Shown here piece by piece: positions 23,932 to 32,679 of a stretch of 49,446 bases of DNA. The stretch comes from a virus. The DNA is taken from the IMG/VR virus record IMGVR_UViG_3300046542_000228, positions 1-49,446 of that record, one strand, 5' to 3'. Numbering within the stretch: position 1 is the stretch's first letter; every line of letters starts with the position of its first letter. The translations under genes and the position numbers were made by a program. The notes under the pieces were generated by a model. That model had not been told where the DNA came from, made no database searches, and saw only the letters and a program-made list of their open reading frames with translations.

Positions 23932-24651
23932 TCACCCCGTGATTGCGTCGGTGTTCGAGGTGACCAGGAAGAGCGACGGTGTAACCTCGCTCTTGGTCAC
24001 GACCTGATCCAGCGCCTCCTGGTAGCGCTTCTCGGCTTCGATCTTCAGCTTGTCGAGCTCCTTGAGATCGACACGGCTGAACTCTTTGACGCCGTTCTTT
24101 TCGGATTGGGCCATTCGCTGCTTGGCGGACGGGAGCACGTCGAGCACGGCTCGCATGCAAATGAGTGTGTTGGCCGCGAGCTCCTTGGTGGTGCCAGAGG
24201 TGAGTGCGACGACGAGCTCGTCGACGCCGACTTCGTCCTGGATGGTGAGGAACGCGGAGAAGATGTCGATGTCAGCATCCGGGAGCTCATGCTCCTCGAT
24301 ACCGATGAAGGCTCGAACCTGCTGGCCGGTGGTGGTGTGGATAGCTTCGGGCACAACGCGATAGGCGCGGTTGAGCTGAACGTCCTGACCATCCACGGTG
24401 AATTTCACGACCACGCTGCGGCGCTCAAAGCTTCGCGCTGGGTCGATCTGATGAGCAGACGACGGAACGAGGATCGTCATCTGGTAGGTCGTTGACGTGG
24501 TGACATACGGGATGTCTTCCAGTCCAGGCATGGCCACGCCCGCCTGGTTGCGGACGGTATAGAGTACAGACCCAAGATCAGGGGCAACCGGCCGGTCGCC
24601 AACCATGAATGGGATGGTCAATGCAGACGGTGTGCCCCCGATGATGTCCAT
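23932..24651 (-). CDS. Putative head completion protein
   Basis: 239 aa, not recognised. The N-terminal 120 residues look beta-rich (TTSTTYQMTILVPSS), followed by a helical region with many charged residues (KELDKLKIEAEKRYQEALDQ). Start overlaps the previous stop (TAATG). Synteny suggests a connector or head completion role. Confidence 0.5.
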   Translation of the reverse strand: MDIIGGTPSALTIPFMVGDRPVAPDLGSVLYTVRNQAGVAMPGLEDIPYVTTSTTYQMTILVPSSAHQIDPARSFERRSVVVKFTVDGQDVQLNRAYRVVPEAIHTTTGQQVRAFIGIEEHELPDADIDIFSAFLTIQDEVGVDELVVALTSGTTKELAANTLICMRAVLDVLPSAKQRMAQSEKNGVKEFSRVDLKELDKLKIEAEKRYQEALDQVVTKSEVTPSLFLVTSNTDAITG

Positions 24652-24938
24652 TACTTAGCCTTCCGTGCCTTCGGAGCCGCAGGTGCGTTCTCGTCGAACT
24701 TCGAAAGGAAGGATGCGATCGCGAGCTCGCGGTCACCGGAGTCGATCCAGAAGGCCAGGAACTCTTCATCGGTCGCTTCGTCCGGAACGTCGGCAATTTT
24801 CGTCACCTGGCCGAGCGCGATACGCGAATCGATGAAATAGGAGCGGGCGATTACGGAGGGGCGAGTTGACTGGAGATCATGCCCAGTGGACAGGTCCGTC
24901 AGCATGAAGTCGCCAGTGGTTTCAGCAAGAATTTTCAT
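24651..24938 (-). CDS. Small hypothetical protein after the capsid gene
   Basis: 95 aa. Short beta strands at the start (MKILAETTGDFMLTDLSTG), then VPDEATDEEFLAFWIDSG and an Ala/Lys/Pro-rich tail (APAAPKARKAK). It follows the capsid terminator and has a good AGGAG ribosome site. Similar small proteins occupy this place in other siphophages; function unknown. Confidence 0.65.
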   Translation of the reverse strand: MKILAETTGDFMLTDLSTGHDLQSTRPSVIARSYFIDSRIALGQVTKIADVPDEATDEEFLAFWIDSGDRELAIASFLSKFDENAPAAPKARKAK

Positions 24939-24948
24939 GGGTTCTCCT

Positions 24949-24985
24949 AATAGAAAGCCCGTCGTCCAGGGTTTGAACGACGGGC
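24949..24985 (-). terminator. Rho-independent terminator after the major capsid gene
   Basis: Stem GCCCGTCGT / ACGACGGGC (9 bp, 11-nt loop, 24957-24985) is followed in the minus-strand RNA by TTTCTATT. Another 8-bp repeat (CTTCTCGG/CCGAGAAG, 24996-25019) spans the capsid stop codon. Together they would let the capsid mRNA be made in excess over the genes downstream. Confidence 0.78.
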
Positions 24986-25006
24986 CGGTTGGGTGCTTCT
25001 CGGTGA

Positions 25007-26194
25007 TTAAGCCGAGAAGTCGAAGATCGAGCGGGTGTCTCCGAAGTTCATCTTGTAGCCAGCGTTCGTGGTCTTGGTGACCGTGACCGACTGGTTGGTG
25101 ATGGAGCGTTCGGACTCCTCGATATCCGAGCCGGCTTCGATCAGCTCTTCCATGGTGTCACCCTTGGAGAGACCGACGAGCTTGCCGACCGGTGCATCGC
25201 TGGCGATCGCGAAGTTGGCGATGCCCTGGAGCAACGGAACGCCGCCGAGCTGGAAGCCTTGAGCCTGTGCGATCTCGACTTCGGTCTTGCCCTGCAGAGC
25301 AGCGTTCGGCATGACGAACAGCTCGAGCCATTCCAGGTAGGCGTCCCAGTTGCCGACAACCGTATCGACCGGGGTACCAGCCTTGGCGCGGTTGATCAGC
25401 CACTTGATGAGAGCGCGGCGACCAATCTTGTTCGCAGTGGCACCAGCGTCGAGGCTGGACTGCGTAACGACCGGAGCAGCGGCATTCACGCCATCGCCGT
25501 TTACCAGCAGCGACACCGCGGCCGAAACCTTGGACATCTCAGCTTCGCGCAGCATGCGGACGAAGTACGGCGTCATCAGATCGAGACGGGCGCGACGGCC
25601 AAACTCGTACGAGTAACGCAGACCACCGCCGTGCTTGAAGATCTGCACCGAGGTCTGGCTCGTGCGGATCGTGCGAACCGGTACGCGACCAAGTTCTGCA
25701 ACCGCACGGGTCGTCTGGTAGTCTTCCTGCTTGTCGTCGACGACCGTCGAGATCATTTCGTTACCCGAAATGGTACGCGACTGGGAGATCAACGGCTGGA
25801 CGCTCTCAATCTGGCTCTGGCGGTACTTCCAGCGAACCATGTCGTCGATAACTTCCGGGAACAGCGCACGGGTACCGGCGTAGGTCTGGAAGGTGTCGGA
25901 TGCGGCGTCGAGGACAACGCCCTGGGCGAAGTCATCGCGAACCGGCAGGTTCAGGAAGGCCAGTGTTGCTTCGTAGCCGTTCAGGAAGCCATTGGCGTCC
26001 TGGTAGCGCTCAGAATGCTCGGACTGCGAAGCGTCGATTGCCAGCGTGAGGAAGTCACGCAGATTGAGGCCAAAGTTCTTGGCTTCGCGGATCAGCTTGC
26101 CAGCTTCCGCCTTGCTGACGGCTTCGTCTTCCGTCAGTAGGACGCCGAGGGTCTCTACGCCACGACGCTTGATTTTGGTGAGGGACTCGGTCAT
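25007..26194 (-). CDS. Major capsid protein (HK97 fold)
   Basis: 395 aa. The N-terminal 90 residues are charged and helical, resembling a delta domain. Conserved-looking segments of the HK97 fold follow: the P-domain around VPVRTIRTSQTSVQIFKHGG, the spine helix around LMTPYFVRMLREAEMSKVS and the region NWDAYLEWLELFVMPNAALQ. Gene order protease-decoration-capsid supports the call. Strong terminators on its 3' side fit a highly expressed structural protein. Confidence 0.87.
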   Translation of the reverse strand: MTESLTKIKRRGVETLGVLLTEDEAVSKAEAGKLIREAKNFGLNLRDFLTLAIDASQSEHSERYQDANGFLNGYEATLAFLNLPVRDDFAQGVVLDAASDTFQTYAGTRALFPEVIDDMVRWKYRQSQIESVQPLISQSRTISGNEMISTVVDDKQEDYQTTRAVAELGRVPVRTIRTSQTSVQIFKHGGGLRYSYEFGRRARLDLMTPYFVRMLREAEMSKVSAAVSLLVNGDGVNAAAPVVTQSSLDAGATANKIGRRALIKWLINRAKAGTPVDTVVGNWDAYLEWLELFVMPNAALQGKTEVEIAQAQGFQLGGVPLLQGIANFAIASDAPVGKLVGLSKGDTMEELIEAGSDIEESERSITNQSVTVTKTTNAGYKMNFGDTRSIFDFSA

Positions 26195-26234
26195 TTCGAA
26201 AAATTCTCCGTTGAGTTTGGGGCGGCGCGGCGCG

Positions 26235-26633
26235 TTAGATCAGGACGACGACGGCGTCGGTCCCGATGATTTCCGCGACGAAGTTCTTGTTGGCGTCGTT
26301 CGCACCGGCCTTCTTGACCGTGCCGGCGCCACCGCCGACGACCGTGTCGCCAACTGCAGGTTCGGAACCGGTCTTCATCGGCAGGGTGTTCATGAACTTC
26401 AGCGCGACAGCGCCGACGAGCTGACCTTCGACCTTGCGATCTTCGACGGTCGCGAGACGGCCGATGATGATGTCGCCGTCAGCAGCGAGCTTGACCTTGT
26501 TCGGGGCCGAGGTGTCGATCGACACGGCCTTGCTTACGTCAGCGGCGGTAATGCCGGCTGCGAGCGTGAAGGTCAGGTGGAAGTCTTCGAAGTGGAAACC
26601 ACGAAGACTGACTTTGGTGTGGAAGGATGCCAT
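26235..26633 (-). CDS. Head decoration protein
   Basis: 132 aa, beta-rich and glycine/alanine-rich (DIIIGRLATVEDRKVEGQLV, VGDTVVGGGAGTVKK), as in lambda D or DUF2190-like capsid stabilisers. It is encoded between the protease and the capsid gene, the normal place for decoration proteins, which bind outer capsid surfaces at the threefold axes. Confidence 0.75.
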   Translation of the reverse strand: MASFHTKVSLRGFHFEDFHLTFTLAAGITAADVSKAVSIDTSAPNKVKLAADGDIIIGRLATVEDRKVEGQLVGAVALKFMNTLPMKTGSEPAVGDTVVGGGAGTVKKAGANDANKNFVAEIIGTDAVVVLI

Positions 26634-26658
26634 GGTGGGTTATCTCCGTGGTGGGTGA

Positions 26659-27768
26659 TTAGCGGGCCGAGCGGAAAGCAGCGGCGGTGCGGGACGGCTG
26701 GCTCACGAGATCGGCCGGCTTGTCGGAGGCGTTGCCACCAGCCTTGATCACGAGAGCAGCGGAGTGCTCGTCGATCAGAGCGGACAGCTCGGTGACCGTC
26801 TTGGGCAGTTCGGCGTTGAGCTTGCCGACCTTCGTCAGGACGCCCTGGGCAACAGCCGAGAGAGCAGCGACGGCTGCATCGCGCTCGGTCGTGAGGGCGG
26901 CGGTGTCGACGGCGTTGGCAGCAGCCAGCTGAGTGTTCAGATCAGCGATCGTTGCGTCACGTTCAGTGATGGTTGCTTCGAGCGTGGTGACCTTGCCAGT
27001 GACGTCCGTGAGGTCGCGCTTGGCGTTCGTGAGGTCAGCAGTCGTGGTCGTCAGGTTGGCGACGAGAGTTGCGAGGTCCATAGAATCTTCCTTGGAGGCA
27101 GTTGCGAGCAGGACGAGGGAGTTCGGATCCATCCCAGAGGCAGCGAGCTGCTCGAGGGACTGGCCGAAGTGCGACCGGTCGCGTGAAACGATCCGTGCAT
27201 TCTGGGCGCCGCCCTGGCCGACGAGGGACATCTCGAAAAACTTGTCGAGACCGACCATGCGGGCGTAGACGCCGTTCTTGCCGACCTGGTTTCCGTCGTT
27301 GTCTGTTCCGGACCAGATGTTGTCGGACGAGGAGTCGGGGCCGAAGTAGTCGAAGCCCGACTTGGAATTGAGCATCTGCTTCGCGAGAACAGAGACGGAC
27401 ACCTGGTCGACGCTGCCAGCCTCGATCTTGGTCGCCTGATCGTTGGCGGTCGGATCGAGGAAGAAGAGCACGCGGAGCTCGGAATCGACGCCCGTATCGA
27501 CGACTTCACCGTGGAAGACGCGGCCGATCGGGAGCGGTGAGGTGTTGTGCATGATCTGCACGGGGCGAGATTCGCGCTTCAGTTCGCCGGCCATCTCCAG
27601 GAGGAAGGCGCGATCGGCGCGAGCGCCCTTGTAAAGCGGGTGCTCCTTGCGGATCGGCAGGGTGTTGAAGGCGATCGCTTCGTAGACACGCAGAGCATCA
27701 ACATCGACGTCACCTGCCGAAGCGGTGAGTAGATCCTTGATGGCCTGTGTTTTCGCGATTTGCTTCAT
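26659..27768 (-). CDS. Prohead protease fused to scaffold
   Basis: 369 aa. The N-terminal ~220 residues fit the herpes-assemblin/HK97 prohead protease: the His in VQIMHNTSPLPIGRVF (H74) and the serine in SVDQVSVSVL (S124 or S126). The C-terminal third is a coiled coil (about 233-300, DLTNAKRDLTDVTGKVTTLE) with an Ala-rich tail, typical of internal scaffolding that is removed at maturation. So scaffold and protease are one gene, and no separate scaffold gene is seen. Translation may be controlled by the start-codon hairpin described separately. Confidence 0.84.
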   Translation of the reverse strand: MKQIAKTQAIKDLLTASAGDVDVDALRVYEAIAFNTLPIRKEHPLYKGARADRAFLLEMAGELKRESRPVQIMHNTSPLPIGRVFHGEVVDTGVDSELRVLFFLDPTANDQATKIEAGSVDQVSVSVLAKQMLNSKSGFDYFGPDSSSDNIWSGTDNDGNQVGKNGVYARMVGLDKFFEMSLVGQGGAQNARIVSRDRSHFGQSLEQLAASGMDPNSLVLLATASKEDSMDLATLVANLTTTTADLTNAKRDLTDVTGKVTTLEATITERDATIADLNTQLAAANAVDTAALTTERDAAVAALSAVAQGVLTKVGKLNAELPKTVTELSALIDEHSAALVIKAGGNASDKPADLVSQPSRTAAAFRSAR

Positions 27769-27802
27769 CTGTCAGTGATCCCGTAAGGTTCACTGACAGA
27801 TG
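27766..27802 (-). promoter_or_regulatory. Start-codon hairpin of the prohead protease gene
   Basis: A perfect 13-bp inverted repeat, CATCTGTCAGTGA (27766-27778) and TCACTGACAGATG (27790-27802). In the mRNA the last three bases of the 3' arm are the ATG start codon, while the loop exposes GGGA, the only Shine-Dalgarno-like sequence. The stem should repress translation until opened by a ribosome, protein or RNA. Upstream to 27861 is AT-rich with two further short palindromes (TTCAAT/ATTGAA and CACAAT/ATTGTG). Confidence 0.65.
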
Positions 27803-27861
27803 GAAATTTAGATTAGGAAGTTCAATTAAGCTATTGAAGCACAATGATTAATTGTGATTCA

Positions 27862-29532
27862 TTACGCAGCGGCAAGCCAGTTGTCGATCGCTGCGCCGGT
27901 GGGTTGGTCGATCATGATCTGGCCACCCAAACCACCAGTTGCCACGCGGAGATGGGTTCCGTCGTCACCGGCATAGCTATTGCCTGGCCACATCACGAGC
28001 TGGTCGTTGACTGCCGGGATGTTCGCCCAGGCAGAAGCCGCGGTGAAGTCCCCATTGGTGTTGTTGTTCCCACCCTTCAGGACGCCGATGTTGGCGCCAC
28101 TGATGAACTCGGCGACCCCATTGGCCATGGTGTTGCTTCCGACCGCGTAGTCCGTGATGAAGCGGCTCGTCGTGCGGGGCGAGGCATTGAGGACCGTTGC
28201 GACGACAGGTAGCGGCAGTGCAGCCTTCTCACCTGCAACTGCAAAGCGGCCGGAATCCCGGTATGGTTCGACGGCGTCTGCCCAGTCGATGTAACCGTCG
28301 AAGGCTCCAGCGCGGATCGCAGCATTGAACTGGCCGCGAGAGGAGTTCGATCCTGGCTCGTATCCAGGGTTCGGCTGTTGCCAGTAGACCGAGCTCGTGG
28401 TCGTGCGGGCGGCGATCGTGATGCTGCCAGTTGCGGTCGGCGTAACCGAGCCCACAAACGGGAACGCGATCTTATTGTTGACCGTATCGACTGAGCGGCA
28501 GATGAACGAGCCGTTGTACTCGGTCTGGGTCGCACCGGCGATGCTGTAGGCCTGGTTGACGACGAAGATCGATGCATCCGGAACGGTCATCGTCATGACG
28601 TTGCCAGCGGAGGTCACTGGGCCGACCGCGAGTGCCGCCTTCTTGCTCACGCGAGGCAGCATGGTGATCTGCGTGAACTTGATGCCTTCGGCGTTCGCCA
28701 TTGCGCGAAGCACCTGCAAATCTGCGAGGATCTGTGCGGGCGTGCGGCCAGCGGTTAGATCGTTCGTCGACCAGTTACAGACAATGCGAGTGATGCCGAG
28801 TAGCTTCGCAAGAGCAATTTGACGGACAAAATTGGCGCCACCGTTTGCAGCGTAGGTTTGGACGGTCGTGCCGACGATCGACACATGGTAGACGGGGCAC
28901 TTCCCGGCAGAGGCATTCATAAGCGCCGCGCCGTTGTTGGTCGCGAGTGAGTCACCCACGCCCATTACAGCTTCCTTGCGGAGCTCCGACGCTTTGGCTT
29001 TCGTGTCGACGCCCGCGAAACCGAGGCGGGTGATGTACTTGGCGCCATTCGGTATGGTGGAGGTGAAGTTCAGCTTGAAGGACGCGCCGGCTGGGATGCT
29101 CGTCGGCAAAGCAACGTCGGCCGACTTGATCGAGCCACCCGATGCACCTGGTACGACGGTATCAGGGATCACAGTCTGAGTGCCACCGACCGGGTATTCG
29201 ACGTTGCCCGAGTTGGTGAAGTCGTTCCCAGCCGCTGAGGTTCCGGTTGTGGTCACGCCCCAACCCTGGAAAACGACTGCGAGTGTGTCGATCGCTCGAC
29301 CGCTCTCATTGACCAGAGTCACGGAATAGGTCTTGGCAGTGCCATCGCCGGTTTGGATAACGGTCTCGGCGTTATAACCCATCCCGTATTGGCGCGTTGC
29401 GAGACGATATATCGGAGTTTCAGGCTGCGGCGGGGGTGGAACGACAATTGCCGGCTTCTTGATGCTGACCGACGATCCGAGGCGTAGCTTGAGACCTCGG
29501 AGTCCCGTGACGGAAGTCCGAAGGCGCCGCAT
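27862..29532 (-). CDS. SGNH/GDSL esterase-like tail spike or appendage
   Basis: 556 aa. An N-terminal basic/proline-rich leader is followed by a beta domain and an SGNH hydrolase: block I GVGDSLATN (S195), block III WSTNDLT (N257), block V GDDGTHL (D524, H527). A beta insertion of about 100 residues splits the fold. SGNH enzymes on phages remove acetyl groups from capsular or lipopolysaccharide sugars, so this may process host surface glycans during adsorption. It lies inside the head gene block next to the fibre genes. Start overlaps the previous stop (TAATG). Confidence 0.82.
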   Translation of the reverse strand: MRRLRTSVTGLRGLKLRLGSSVSIKKPAIVVPPPPQPETPIYRLATRQYGMGYNAETVIQTGDGTAKTYSVTLVNESGRAIDTLAVVFQGWGVTTTGTSAAGNDFTNSGNVEYPVGGTQTVIPDTVVPGASGGSIKSADVALPTSIPAGASFKLNFTSTIPNGAKYITRLGFAGVDTKAKASELRKEAVMGVGDSLATNNGAALMNASAGKCPVYHVSIVGTTVQTYAANGGANFVRQIALAKLLGITRIVCNWSTNDLTAGRTPAQILADLQVLRAMANAEGIKFTQITMLPRVSKKAALAVGPVTSAGNVMTMTVPDASIFVVNQAYSIAGATQTEYNGSFICRSVDTVNNKIAFPFVGSVTPTATGSITIAARTTTSSVYWQQPNPGYEPGSNSSRGQFNAAIRAGAFDGYIDWADAVEPYRDSGRFAVAGEKAALPLPVVATVLNASPRTTSRFITDYAVGSNTMANGVAEFISGANIGVLKGGNNNTNGDFTAASAWANIPAVNDQLVMWPGNSYAGDDGTHLRVATGGLGGQIMIDQPTGAAIDNWLAAA

Positions 29533-29879
29533 TAGGCGGCGCTCACGACGGAGAGTTTGTCACCGACCAGACAAGGGATGTCGCGAACTTCACCAGCTGC
29601 GAGATGGATCCGCGTGTCCTCACGGTTGGTGCTCTTGGCTTTGCTCGTGTCGGGAGCCTTGCCTCGGGAGATGAAAATTGCGTTTGCTGTCGGCGCTCGA
29701 ACGCGAAAGATCGGAAGACCACCAGCGACGAGGGAAGAAACAGACCCAGCTGCGACTGCAGCCAGAGTGGTCGTGCCATTTGCGGCGATCGTCTCGGACC
29801 AGATTGGGTCGAACAGCTCGCTGGCACCGGCCTTCAGAGCAACGCCCATTTCGATATGAGCACCTGTAAATTCGGCCAT
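29532..29879 (-). CDS. Small beta-rich protein beside the SGNH spike
   Basis: 115 aa, not recognised. Ala/Thr/Val-rich with IWSETIAANGTTTLAAVAAG and a final LVGDKLSVVSAA, suggesting a compact beta domain such as a spike adaptor or capsid-bound protein. Tight overlap with the SGNH gene indicates a joint role. Confidence 0.6.
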   Translation of the reverse strand: MAEFTGAHIEMGVALKAGASELFDPIWSETIAANGTTTLAAVAAGSVSSLVAGGLPIFRVRAPTANAIFISRGKAPDTSKAKSTNREDTRIHLAAGEVRDIPCLVGDKLSVVSAA

Positions 29880-29982
29880 TGTGGATCTCCTGGCATGCGG
29901 TATGGACTGTTGCCCTAGAGATGGCCTTCGCGGAGCCGGCGTTCAATTAAAGCATTGATTCGAAATGACTAATATTGAACCG

Positions 29983-30555
29983 CTACGCGGCCATGTAGGC
30001 CACTTGGTCGGTGATCGTGGACTGCTGCTGGAGCCAAACGCCGTCGATCTCGGCCGGTGTCTTTCCGAAGAACGACCCGATCTGATCGACCAGGGGATTC
30101 GAGCGTTCGAACCTGGTCGCACGGCGCCAGTAGATGCGGGCGATCAAACGATCGGGATCCTGCATCTCCTCGATCTTGGCGTCGATCTGCTCGAACGTGA
30201 TGTTCAGGCGGAGCATCCCGAGCTCGAAGTCGATCGGCTTGAGATCCAGGTAGGTGATCGGCAGCTCTTCTTTCTGAATCACTGTCGCAGTCTTGAGCTT
30301 ATACTGCCACTCCAGATCCGTCTGGTGGTAGACTTCGAGATTACTAAGATCCGGAGTCAGATTGCGCTGAAGCGTATCCAATATAATCGCATCATCAGCA
30401 TCCGCCGTTAGTAAAGGAGGGATATTGCGAATCCCGGCGTGTAACGAGGAAACGCCTGGGTAACGGTCGTCGGTGAACTCGATGCGATACTCGATCATAT
30501 CAATATAGCCGGCCTGGTTTAGCAGCACACGCACGAGGGTCCAGTTCTTGTTCAT
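29983..30555 (-). CDS. Hypothetical protein in fibre block
   Basis: 190 aa, unrecognised. Acidic, alternating strands and helices, with PITYLDLKPIDFELGMLRLN and two Trp-rich segments near the C-terminus (IARIYWRRATRFE). It overlaps the upstream fibre-tip gene by ATGA. Could be a fibre assembly protein. The 103 bases downstream to the next gene contain an inverted repeat GTTCAAT/ATTGAAC (29942-29948 and 29975-29981). Confidence 0.6.
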   Translation of the reverse strand: MNKNWTLVRVLLNQAGYIDMIEYRIEFTDDRYPGVSSLHAGIRNIPPLLTADADDAIILDTLQRNLTPDLSNLEVYHQTDLEWQYKLKTATVIQKEELPITYLDLKPIDFELGMLRLNITFEQIDAKIEEMQDPDRLIARIYWRRATRFERSNPLVDQIGSFFGKTPAEIDGVWLQQQSTITDQVAYMAA

Positions 30556-30947
30556 GGCGTCGTCCTATAAAGCCCGAAGTGTTGAAGACCACTTATGGTC
30601 GTCATGAGTGTGCCGCGGTAATAAGTCTTCCCACCCGCCAACACCGAGGTGGTAGCGGCCGGTGTTCCATTTCCGTAAACAGCCGCGCCGCCCCAAACGA
30701 TGTCGAGACGGCCTTTACCGTCACCTCCACCCGTTGGGTTCATCTTCCAGTCAGTGCTGTTGAGCGCATAAGTCTCTCCAGAGGCGGGTTCGCGAACGAT
30801 GTTCGAGGCGCCATAGAGCTGCGAGAAATACATAGGACCAGACGCAGGCAACGAGCCCTTGCCGCGGTAGGACGCGAAGCTGTAGCCAAGGCCAAACTCC
30901 GCATGGAACATAGCCATCGTTAGCTGACCGGATGAAGGAAGAGTCAC
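30552..30947 (-). CDS. Tail fibre tip / adhesin-like protein
   Basis: 131 aa. N-terminus MTLPSSGQLTMAMFHAEFGL and the following ASYRG form the short motif found at the ends of many phage fibres and adhesins (LPSSG-x-IS-x-x-x-x-x-EFG). The rest is glycine-rich beta sequence. It lies right after the S74 fibre gene (start overlaps its stop), so it may be the distal binding unit that follows the self-cleaved fibre. Confidence 0.7.
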   Translation of the reverse strand: MTLPSSGQLTMAMFHAEFGLGYSFASYRGKGSLPASGPMYFSQLYGASNIVREPASGETYALNSTDWKMNPTGGGDGKGRLDIVWGGAAVYGNGTPAATTSVLAGGKTYYRGTLMTTISGLQHFGLYRTTP

Positions 30948-32152
30948 TAGACAGCCCTCCCCTTCAGCGCCTCGACCTCAGCGGCCAGCTCTTTCACCGC
31001 CTGTATCAGAACCGGTGTTAGCTTGTCGTAAGCAACAATCTTCCACCGCTCGCCGCCGTTCTCATCATCAGGGATTGATCTACCAACGAGCTCCGGCAAG
31101 ACAGCCTCAACCTCGTCAGCCAGAATGCCGATATCGCGCTCACCAGGACGGCCGATCAGGTTCGTCTTATGATTCCAGGTGAAGCGGACACCGCGCAGAC
31201 TCTTGATGATATCAAGGGCGTCTTCGATCTCAACAACGTCATTCTTCAGACGTGGATCGGAATAAGCGGCGATGTTACCCGAGGCGACCATCGTGCCATC
31301 GACAGCCGTATACCAGGACCAGGCGCCACGCGACCAGCCACCCATGCCCATGTAACCGTCGCCACGAAGATACAGCTTCATGCCGTATGCCGAGCCGCAC
31401 AGAAAGCCGAGGGAGGCAACGTCAGTGTCACCGGAGTTCGCGCCACCGTTGCGGATGATGATCGATGCCGCCGAGCTGCTGGTCGTGGTAACGTAGGGAT
31501 CCATATAAGCCCCCCCAGCAGTGGGAAGCTTCGCATTAAGAGCCGTCTGCAGACCAGTTGTGTCCGCTATTGCGTGACTATGGGCGAGCGGCGCGCAGGT
31601 CGCAATTCCGCTCGTGACAAATGCCGTTGTTGCAATCTGGGTCGTGTTGGTGCCAGAAGTGGCGGTGGGTGCCGTGGGTGTGCCAGTAAGAGCCGGAGAC
31701 GCCAGCGGAGCCTTGGTTGCGATCGCGCTAGCAAGCTCGGTGTCGTTTGCATCTAACCATGCGCCGATCTCTGCCAGTGTATCGTATAGGGCAGGCGCCC
31801 CGACCTTCAGATTGTCCACCGCGGCTTTGACAGCAGCCATCGTGGCGATCTGAGTGGTGTTGGTCCCCAATGCCGCTGTTGGTGCAGTCGGCGTTCCTTG
31901 CAGGTGGGCGTCCATTAGAGGCGCAAAAGCTGCCATGTATGTGGCAAGATCACTGAGGTCAGCGGTTGTGTGCGTGTGGACGGTTGGAGCGGCGCCGATC
32001 GCGGTTCGGACGGCAGTGGGATCCGCGAAGTCGGAACCGTTATTCGCCTTCTTAACGGAGGAGTTAACGACACTCGCGATAGCAGTCCGTACAGATTTGA
32101 ACTCAACGGCCAATCGGTTTGTGAGGGCGACGATCGTATCAGCTGCAGCCAT
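30947..32152 (-). CDS. Tail fibre with S74 intramolecular chaperone
   Basis: 401 aa. The first ~200 residues are Ala/Thr-rich repeats with GTPTAPTA and THTHTTADLSDLAT patterns common in fibres. The C-terminal 104 residues are a peptidase_S74 chaperone: SDPRLKNDVVEIEDAL (S298), GILADEVEAVLPELV, YDKLTPVLIQAVKELAAEVE. Such domains trimerise the fibre and then cut themselves off at the serine. Neighbours are a collagen-like protein upstream and a tip protein downstream. Confidence 0.87.
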   Translation of the reverse strand: MAAADTIVALTNRLAVEFKSVRTAIASVVNSSVKKANNGSDFADPTAVRTAIGAAPTVHTHTTADLSDLATYMAAFAPLMDAHLQGTPTAPTAALGTNTTQIATMAAVKAAVDNLKVGAPALYDTLAEIGAWLDANDTELASAIATKAPLASPALTGTPTAPTATSGTNTTQIATTAFVTSGIATCAPLAHSHAIADTTGLQTALNAKLPTAGGAYMDPYVTTTSSSAASIIIRNGGANSGDTDVASLGFLCGSAYGMKLYLRGDGYMGMGGWSRGAWSWYTAVDGTMVASGNIAAYSDPRLKNDVVEIEDALDIIKSLRGVRFTWNHKTNLIGRPGERDIGILADEVEAVLPELVGRSIPDDENGGERWKIVAYDKLTPVLIQAVKELAAEVEALKGRAV

Positions 32153-32679
32153 TAGACAATTCCACTCTCAAATAGTGCAACCAGATCCGGCAGCACTAAG
32201 TCTCCGATCGGTCCCATCGGGCCAACATCCCCTTGAATTCCCTGGACGCCTTGGTCGCCTTTGGCTCCGGTGTCACCCTTATCGCCCTTCGGGCCTTGGT
32301 TCCCCTGAATGCCTTGGAGGCCTTGGTCGCCTTTGGCTCCGGTGTCACCCTTGGCTCCGGTGTCACCCTGGATCCCCTGAATACCTTGGGGGCCTTGGAT
32401 GCCCTGGTCGCCCTTGTCACCCTTAGCCCCAGTGTCACCCTTGTCACCCTTAGCTCCAGTGTCACCCTTCGGCCCTTGGATGCCTTGGATCCCCTGGATG
32501 CCTTGGATGCCTTGGTCACCCTTTTCGCCTTGGATGCCCTGGATCCCCTGCTCGCCCTGGATCCCTTGGGCACCGCGGGCGCCTCGCTGGATGAGCTCGA
32601 CGACTTCAGGCTTCGCTGGTTCGACAACCTCGATCAGGCGTGGCCCATTCGAGATTTCGACCAGGATGACTTCAGTCAT
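32152..32679 (-). CDS. Collagen-like Gly-X-Y repeat fibre protein
   Basis: 175 aa from ATG 32679 (8-nt overlap with previous gene; longer starts are arginine-rich antisense-like). N-terminal ~30 residues [20 protein letters not shown] anchor, then about 42 uninterrupted G-X-Y triplets with GIQ, GAKGDT and GPKGD units, then a short C-terminal cap ([12 protein letters not shown]). Collagen triple helices form stiff rods in phage fibres. It overlaps the S74 fibre gene, so it may be the shaft on which that fibre sits. Confidence 0.85.
   Translation of the reverse strand: MTEVILVEISNGPRLIEVVEPAKPEVVELIQRGARGAQGIQGEQGIQGIQGEKGDQGIQGIQGIQGIQGPKGDTGAKGDKGDTGAKGDKGDQGIQGPQGIQGIQGDTGAKGDTGAKGDQGLQGIQGNQGPKGDKGDTGAKGDQGVQGIQGDVGPMGPIGDLVLPDLVALFESGIV
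32222..32590. repeat. Direct repeats in the collagen-like gene
   Basis: The DNA for the Gly-X-Y region is built of repeating 9- to 33-base units; one perfect 33-base unit occurs at 32248-32280 and again at 32320-32352. Such DNA is prone to slippage, changing shaft length. Confidence 0.8.

Noticed and set aside
32222-32590. Repeats as a CRISPR array
   Set aside because: Units are contiguous and encode Gly-X-Y triplets in frame; there are no unique spacers and no cas genes.
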